Assembly: GCA_002685335.1 (NCBI GenBank)
Contig: NYWY01000066.1
Coordinates: 1-13,410, forward strand
Source of the DNA: Planctomycetaceae bacterium
GTDB lineage: Bacteria; Planctomycetota; Phycisphaerae; Phycisphaerales; SM1A02
DNA length: 13,410 nt
Reading direction: 5' to 3'
Under the pieces are notes generated by a model. The model ran no database searches, had not been told where the DNA came from, and saw only the letters and a program-made list of their open reading frames with translations. Position numbers and translations under genes: made by a program. Shown in pieces: positions 7,256 through 13,410 of the stretch. Positions within the stretch are counted from its first letter, which is position 1. Each line of letters begins with the position of its first letter.

Positions 7256-8970
7256 TCGACGTCCTCATCATCACCAAGAACGAGGAAGCCAACATCGGCT
7301 TCTGCCTCGAGGCGCTCCAGGGCTGGACGCACCGGATCTTCGTCGTCGACAGTGGTTCGACCGACCGGACCCGGGAGATCGTCGATTCCACCGATGCGAC
7401 GTTCGTCCACCACGACTGGTCGGGATACGCGGCGCAGAAGAACTGGGCGTTGAACAATCTCCCGTTCGAGGCCGACTGGACGCTGATCATCGACGCCGAC
7501 GAGGTCGTGACGCCCGAACTCCGTGCGGAGATCGAATCCGTGCTCGCGCGGGATGTCGCCGACGTCCCCGAGTCGGCGTTCTACCTGAATCGGCTGTTCT
7601 ACTTCCTCAATCGTCCGATCCGTAACTGCGGCTATTTCCCGAGCTGGAACCTGAGGCTGTTCAAGCGCGGCACCGCGCAGTACGAGGACCGGGCGGTCCA
7701 CGAGCACATGGTCGTCGACGGCGAGGTCGCGTACCTCAAGGCGCCGATGATCCACGACGATCGACGTGGCATGGAGCACTCGATCGCGAAGCACAACAGC
7801 TACTCGAGCCTCGAGGCGCAGGAGATCCTCCGGGGCCGCGAAGCCGCGGGCCCGCCGGCGTCCGGTCTGGAGTCGAGTTTCTTCGGGAATGCGCTTCAGC
7901 GTCGACGCTGGTTCAAACAGAAGATCTACCACCTTCTGCCGGCGCCCTGGCTGTTTCGGTTCCTCTATATGTACGTCTGGCGGAGGGGATTCCTCGACGG
8001 GGCCACGGGCCTGCGATTCAGCCTGTTCATCAGCGCCTACGAATTCCTCATCTCGCTGAAGATCAGGGAGCTCCGGCTCAACCGGGCACCGCGACTTCCG
8101 AAGCCGATGGATCCGTCGCTGCCATCGGGGGATCTTCCGGTCACCGTGGTGGTGCCGGTGTTGAACGAGGAGAAGAACCTCCCCGCGTGCCTGAGTCGCC
8201 TGGGTCGATTCGCGAAGGTCGTGGTGGTCGACTCCGGAAGCACCGACCGAACGTGCGAAATCGCCGCCGAGCACGGCGCGGAGGTCGTCGACTTCCGTTG
8301 GAACGGGCAGTTCCCGAAGAAGCGGAACTGGGTGCTCCGTCATCATGAATTCGACACGCCGTGGATCCTCTTCCTCGACGCGGACGAGTACGTGTCGGAA
8401 GCCTTCTGCGACGAGTTGGCGAACCGGCTCCCCGACACGCCGCACGACGGCATGTGGCTCTCGTACCACAACTACTTCATGGGCCGGTACCTTCGTCACG
8501 GCACCGCCTTCACGAAACTGGCGCTGATCCGCGCCGGCAGCGGCGAATACGAGCGGATCGACGAGGAGCGATGGAGTCATCTCGACATGGAGGTGCACGA
8601 GCATCCCGTCCTCGAGGGAACCACCGGCAAGATCTCGGCGCCGATCGACCATGACGACTACAAGGGACTCGAGTCCTACATCAGCAAGCACAACGAGTAC
8701 TCGTCCTGGGAGGCGAAGCGGTACGCGAAGCTCGTCGAGGACGGCGGTTCGGGTCAGTCCTACTTCACCCGACGGCAGCGGTGGAAGTACGGCGCGATCC
8801 GCCGCTGGTGGCTCGCCCCGGGCTACTTCCTGGTCAGCTACTTCCTCCGGTTCGGTCTGCTCGACGGATTTCCGGGATTCGGCTTCGCGCTCCTCAAGTG
8901 GATCTACTTCTTCCAGATCCGCTTGAAGATCATCGAGTTGGAGAACGAGCGAGACACGGCCGAGGGCTGA
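7252..8970 (+). CDS. Tandem two-module family 2 glycosyltransferase (WaaE/KdtX-like)
   Basis: The 572-residue protein holds two complete GT-A glycosyltransferase modules of about 280 residues. Module A (1-278) has ITKNEEANI (7-15), VVDSGSTDRT (31-40), DADE (81-84), VHEH (149-152), HDD (168-170) followed by KHNSYSSLEA, and a hydrophobic end GFLDGATGLRFSLFISAYE. Module B (about 296-567) repeats them in order: VVPVLNEEKNL (300-310), VVDSGSTDRT (325-334), DADE (376-379), VHEH (448-451), HDD (467-469) followed by KHNEYSSWEA, and GLLDGFPGFGFALL. A Pro-rich linker (279-295) joins them. Single WaaE-type enzymes are about 250-300 residues, so this is an internal duplication or fusion. Both modules keep the DxD-type metal site, suggesting two transfers by one polypeptide. 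The hydrophobic ends suggest peripheral membrane association. GTG 7252 overlaps the deacetylase stop as GTGA. Sugar specificities are unknown. Confidence 0.93.
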   Translation: MIDVLIITKNEEANIGFCLEALQGWTHRIFVVDSGSTDRTREIVDSTDATFVHHDWSGYAAQKNWALNNLPFEADWTLIIDADEVVTPELRAEIESVLARDVADVPESAFYLNRLFYFLNRPIRNCGYFPSWNLRLFKRGTAQYEDRAVHEHMVVDGEVAYLKAPMIHDDRRGMEHSIAKHNSYSSLEAQEILRGREAAGPPASGLESSFFGNALQRRRWFKQKIYHLLPAPWLFRFLYMYVWRRGFLDGATGLRFSLFISAYEFLISLKIRELRLNRAPRLPKPMDPSLPSGDLPVTVVVPVLNEEKNLPACLSRLGRFAKVVVVDSGSTDRTCEIAAEHGAEVVDFRWNGQFPKKRNWVLRHHEFDTPWILFLDADEYVSEAFCDELANRLPDTPHDGMWLSYHNYFMGRYLRHGTAFTKLALIRAGSGEYERIDEERWSHLDMEVHEHPVLEGTTGKISAPIDHDDYKGLESYISKHNEYSSWEAKRYAKLVEDGGSGQSYFTRRQRWKYGAIRRWWLAPGYFLVSYFLRFGLLDGFPGFGFALLKWIYFFQIRLKIIELENERDTAEG

Positions 8971-9579
8971 TCAGCCTTCGGCGCCGGTGTCCGTGGAAGG
9001 TCGGTCGAACTTCCGCATCGCGATCTGATTCCCTGGATTGCCCACGGTCACGGTCCACGGCTTCGCATCACGCACCGCGACGGCGGCGGCACCGATCACG
9101 GCGCCTTCGCCGATGGTCACGCCGGGCATGATGAACGCTCGCGCCCCGATGAAGGCATCCTCGCCCACGTCGATCGGGCCGACGATGAGCGGAAGCGTGG
9201 GAACGGAGAGATCGTGACTTCCACCGCAGAGGTAGGTCCCCTGGGCGATCGTGCATCGCGCCCGCAGCACGCATTCCCCGAGGTTGTAGACCTCGCTGTC
9301 CGGCCCGAGACAGGCGCGGTCGTGGAGTTCCAACTGCCACGGAACGCGGATGCGGCAGGAAGCCGCGACGTAGGGCCGCCCGGTGATCCGGCACCCGAAC
9401 ATCCGGAGGACCAGCAGTCTCCACGCATTCGCGGGATTCGGCGTCCAGCGGCAGAGGATCGTCCAGGTGGCCGCGAAGAGTGCGACACCCAGGCGTTCGC
9501 GAAGCGACCACGGGCTGGCGTAGGCGCTGGCCTGGTCGTCCTGCTTCCGGTGAAGTCGATCCTTGGGTCGGGTGGTCAA
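8971..9579 (-). CDS. WcaF-like hexapeptide-repeat O-acetyltransferase
   Basis: The 202-residue product matches the WcaF/colanic-acid acetyltransferase family: a helical N-terminal lead (about 22-62, ending WRLLVLRMFG), VPWQLEL (79-85), a left-handed beta-helix of hexapeptide repeats, GSHDL (120-124) with likely catalytic His122, and PIDVGEDAFIGARAFIMPGVTIGEGAVIGA (135 on), then GNPGNQI near 180. It would transfer acetyl from acetyl-CoA to a sugar hydroxyl. The start is TTG at 9579, overlapping the stop of the preceding GT4 gene as TTGA; AGGA lies 11 bases upstream. No ATG fits before the conserved part. Its stop abuts the stop of the tandem GT2 gene, with no base between. It probably decorates the same glycan, but the acceptor is not known. 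Confidence 0.87.
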   Translation of the reverse strand: MTTRPKDRLHRKQDDQASAYASPWSLRERLGVALFAATWTILCRWTPNPANAWRLLVLRMFGCRITGRPYVAASCRIRVPWQLELHDRACLGPDSEVYNLGECVLRARCTIAQGTYLCGGSHDLSVPTLPLIVGPIDVGEDAFIGARAFIMPGVTIGEGAVIGAAAVAVRDAKPWTVTVGNPGNQIAMRKFDRPSTDTGAEG

Positions 9580-10736
9580 GATTCGGGCCGTCCTCTCCGG
9601 AGTTCGTCGGCCGATCGCTCGAAGTCCTTGAGATACGCGGTGGCGATCTCTTCGATTCCGTACCGGGCGGCCGCCTCGATCGCGTTACCGGAGAGCCTCC
9701 GCCGCAGTTCCTGATTGTTCGCGAGGCGATCGATCGCCGCCTCCAGACGCTGGACCTCCTCGTCCCCGCGTGCGAACACCAGCCCGGTTTCGTCGTCCCG
9801 GATGTAGGCGGCGTACTGGGGCAGGTCCGCGACCACCGGTGGCAGGCCGCATGCCATCGCTTCGAGGGGTGCCACGGGCGATGCCTCGCCCTTCGCGGCG
9901 ATGGATGGGTAGCAGTAGATATCCGCGGCTCGAAGTTCGTCGGCGAGTGCGGCGGGATCGGAGACCCCGCCGGGAAGCTCGAGCGGGGCGTCACCCGCGA
10001 GTGATCGGAGCCTGCGAACGTATTCGGGCCCGCCACCACCATCGCCCAGATCGGCGGGACCGACGAGCCGGAGTCCGAAGGTCCGGCCTGATGCCAGAAG
10101 TCGACGCCACGCTTCGACCAGCAGGTGCAGACCTTTTTCGGGGTGGATTCGGCCGGTGTAGAGGATGCGGGGTGCCTCGGAACCGCCCGCCGCGTCGCCC
10201 GGGGGATGAAAGGTCGCGAGATCGACGGGATTGCCGATGAGGGCGACCCGTTCCGCGAAATCGGGTCGCTCACGGACGATCCCGTCGACGATCGCCTGTG
10301 ACACCGTCGAGATGCGGTCGACGCCGCGGTAGAGACGCATCTGTCCCTTCGGGAATCGCTGGACGTGCATGTTGAGGACGCCGATCCGGCGGCGAATTGG
10401 ATTGCGGGGCGATCGGAGGAGCCAGGGCAGCCAGAAGCAGTTCGTGATCGTCACGTCCGCGTCGGGGAGCAGCCTGGCGGCGCGCCGGGACCACCCGAAG
10501 TCCCGAATGATGTCGCCCCGAACGCTTCGGCCGCGGTCCAGCAGGGGCAGTCGCCGGTACTCCACCCCCTCGATCCAGGATCCTCGAGGAAGATCGGCGT
10601 GGTCCGGACCGACCACGACCACCTGGTGTCCCTGGCGGGAGAACACCTCGGCCAGCTTCCACCACACCTTCTCGATGGCACCGCTCGGGGCGGGTGGCGG
10701 CGGCTTGAATGGTCCCAGCACGATGGTGATGCGCAT
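9576..10736 (-). CDS. Glycosyltransferase family 4 (group 1)
   Basis: The 386-residue GT-B protein starts MRITIVLGPFKPPPP and has SGAIEKVWWKLAEVF (18-32) in the acceptor domain. The donor domain begins at ILYTGRIHPEKGLHLLVEAW (191-210) and carries the EX7E motif Glu284/Glu292 in EASPVAPLEAMACGLP, the standard GT4 catalytic and donor-binding signature. It likely adds one sugar of the repeat unit using a nucleotide sugar. ATG 10736 was chosen because the Rossmann strand starts there; the frame stays open upstream to 11894 only because it lies antisense to cysS. The start region GGGAG is 11 bases upstream, somewhat far. It is the first gene of a leftward pair with the acetyltransferase, and is divergent from cysS across 114 bases in which I could not pick a convincing promoter. 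Donor and acceptor sugars are not determined. Confidence 0.9.
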   Translation of the reverse strand: MRITIVLGPFKPPPPAPSGAIEKVWWKLAEVFSRQGHQVVVVGPDHADLPRGSWIEGVEYRRLPLLDRGRSVRGDIIRDFGWSRRAARLLPDADVTITNCFWLPWLLRSPRNPIRRRIGVLNMHVQRFPKGQMRLYRGVDRISTVSQAIVDGIVRERPDFAERVALIGNPVDLATFHPPGDAAGGSEAPRILYTGRIHPEKGLHLLVEAWRRLLASGRTFGLRLVGPADLGDGGGGPEYVRRLRSLAGDAPLELPGGVSDPAALADELRAADIYCYPSIAAKGEASPVAPLEAMACGLPPVVADLPQYAAYIRDDETGLVFARGDEEVQRLEAAIDRLANNQELRRRLSGNAIEAAARYGIEEIATAYLKDFERSADELRRGRPES

Positions 10737-10850
10737 CTGGACTCGGGCTCCCGGCACCGGAACAGGATCTCGAGGTCGTAGGATACGCCTTCCAGCGTCG
10801 CGGCCCACCGGGGCCTCGGCTTCGATCCTCGATCCGTACCGGAACGGCCG

Positions 10851-12403
<1,553 letters not shown>

Positions 12404-12407
<4 letters not shown>

Positions 12408-13015
12408 CCGAGACCCGACGAGTCCCGGTGATCGGTCTCGCCGGCGGCATCGGCGCGGGGAAGAGCGTTGTGGCCTCCGCGCTCGCTTCGGCCGGATGCG
12501 TGATCAGCGATTCCGATCGTGACGCGGCCGAGGTGCTCGCGGATCCCGCGGTGGTCGAGACGTTGCGTTCCTGGTGGGGCGACGAGGTCGTCGCGCCGGG
12601 CGGCGGCATCGATCGGTCGGTGATCGCGGCTCGGATCTTCGGAGACGACGACGCCCGTCGTCGTCTCGAATCACTCGTCCATCCCGCGGTGCACCGACTC
12701 CGCGAGGCGCGATTCGCCGCCGCTCCGGCGGACGCGGTGGCGCTGGTGATCGACGCCCCGCTGCTGTTCGAGGCGGGACTGGACGAAGCCTGCGATGCCG
12801 TGTTCTTCGTCGACGCACCGTGGGCGTCGCGGCTCGCCCGCGTCACCGAACACCGGGGCTGGGACGAATCGGAACTTCGGCGACGAGAAGCCGCACAGTG
12901 GCCGATCGAGGAGAAGCGGCGGCGCGCCACCTGCATCATCGAGAACGACTCGACCGTCGCCGCCCTCGAGTCCGCGGTCGTCGCGGCATTGCGGAGCGTG
13001 ATGGACGGTCGGTGA
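12404..13015 (+). CDS. coaE: Dephospho-CoA kinase
   Basis: The 203-residue enzyme performs the last step of coenzyme A synthesis, phosphorylating the 3'-hydroxyl of dephospho-CoA with ATP. The P-loop is GGIGAGKS at 14-21. SDSDRDAAE (35-43) supplies the family's Asp pair, VHPAVHRL follows near 90-100, and DAPLLFEAGLD is the conserved substrate-side motif. Length matches the family (about 200). The start ATG overlaps the cysS stop as ATGA, so translation is probably coupled and the two form one unit. Weak ribosome-site bases upstream fit coupling. Confidence 0.95.
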
Positions 13016-13159
13016 CCCGATGCTCCCGAAACCGCCCTTCAAGCCGTTCCGGCCCCATCCACGGCATCGCGGCCGGGGATGGTTCGCGGCGGCGTCCGCC
13101 ATCGGGCGCTCCTCGACTTCGGTGGGTGATGCAAAATCGGGGTCGGACGCTCCGGTCGC

Positions 13160-13188
13160 TTGACCTGAGCGGCCCGGCGGATCATCAT
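13160..13188 (+). promoter_or_regulatory. Possible sigma-70 promoter for the last gene
   Basis: TTGACC at 13160-13165 and CATCAT at 13183-13188 are separated by 17 bases, the best spacing for sigma-70. The -35 matches five of six bases and the -10 four of six. The -35 sits in TCGCTTGACC, which also occurs at 3096-3105 in the gmd/fcl divergent region. Confidence 0.35.
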
Positions 13189-13261
13189 GCACCTTCGGGA
13201 ACCGCTCCGGCGTCCCCCGAATCCCACACCAACAACACGCCGCCTGCCGAGCCGTGCTCGA

Positions 13262-13277
13262 GGATCCGATCGGATCC
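13262..13277. repeat. Perfect 16-base palindrome in the leader
   Basis: GGATCCGATCGGATCC reads the same on both strands and contains three GATC sites. It lies about 75 bases before the last gene. It could be an operator or RNA stem, or simply follow from the high GATC density of this DNA. Confidence 0.35.
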
Positions 13278-13351
13278 GCACGGCGTCCCGATCCCGGTCG
13301 GGCCCCAAAGTTCCAAGCGTCGCAGGCCGGCCACTTCAGGTCGTCTACACC

Positions 13352-13410
13352 ATGACAAGCAAGTCCCGTCGTCGTCGCCGCAGCAAGGGCGGCGGTAACT
13401 CCTCAGGCAA
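13352..13410 (+). CDS. N-terminus of an Arg-rich protein, possibly transcription termination factor Rho
   Basis: From ATG 13352 the frame reads MTSKSRRRRRSKGGGNSSG and leaves the window, so only 19 residues are visible. A short basic Arg/Lys run followed by a Gly/Asn/Ser-rich linker resembles the disordered N-terminal extension of Rho proteins in planctomycetes, and I recall coaE next to rho in that group. Neither point proves identity; other basic RNA-binding proteins start this way. No clear ribosome site is seen (CAGG lies about 14 bases upstream), which lowers confidence in the exact start. Confidence 0.4.
   Translation, partial: MTSKSRRRRRSKGGGNSSG

Larger units (their letters stand above)
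13016..13351 (+). other. Leader region before the last gene, no gene seen
   Basis: This 336-base stretch separates coaE from the Arg-rich gene. I find no supported coding frame; a long frame crossing it begins inside coaE in another phase and is not protein-like. It contains a possible promoter and a perfect 16-base palindrome. If the promoter is real, the transcript has a leader of roughly 155 bases, long enough for regulation by structure or early termination. Confidence 0.5.

Noticed and set aside
7141..8691. 516-residue open frame on the minus strand over the tandem GT2 gene
   Set aside because: Composition is Arg/Val/Glu-rich without motifs, while the + strand has two full sets of GT2 motifs.

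Overview
The window is GC-rich (low to mid 60s % by eye) bacterial chromosome with tightly packed genes. It is mostly a surface-polysaccharide (exopolysaccharide or O-antigen type) biosynthesis island that ends against a housekeeping block. Gene content, a CysRS with an insertion after NITD, and a coaE gene followed by an Arg-rich start that could be rho suggest a Planctomycetota (Phycisphaerae-like) bacterium. That assignment is inference; no marker in the window proves it.

Layout. 1-303 (+) is the tail of an unidentified gene cut by the left edge. 304-618 holds no gene I can support. A leftward unit runs gmd (GDP-mannose 4,6-dehydratase) then a Wzy-like polymerase. A rightward unit starts from the same 236-base divergent region: fcl (GDP-L-fucose synthase), a GT4 glycosyltransferase, a sugar-type formyltransferase, a NodB-fold polysaccharide deacetylase with a DUF3473-like tail, and a 572-residue protein made of two complete GT2 glycosyltransferase modules in tandem. 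Several of these junctions are start/stop overlaps or gaps of a few bases. A second leftward unit, GT4 then a WcaF-like acetyltransferase, converges on it so closely that the two stop codons abut as TGATCA. Right of that, cysS and coaE form a rightward housekeeping pair with an ATGA overlap. After a 336-base leader, an Arg-rich protein begins at 13352 and runs off the edge.

How the genes fit together. Gmd and Fcl convert GDP-mannose to GDP-L-fucose. Four glycosyltransferase modules (two GT4, two GT2) would build the repeat unit. The formyltransferase, deacetylase and acetyltransferase would decorate it, and the membrane polymerase would join repeats. No flippase, initiating sugar-phosphate transferase, export protein or sugar aminotransferase is seen, so the pathway must draw on genes elsewhere.

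The points most worth a second look are the internally duplicated GT2 protein, the formyltransferase/NodB hydrolase/GT2 succession (which recalls the formyl protect-transfer-deprotect logic of the Arn pathway), and a strong excess of GATC sites in both coding and non-coding DNA.
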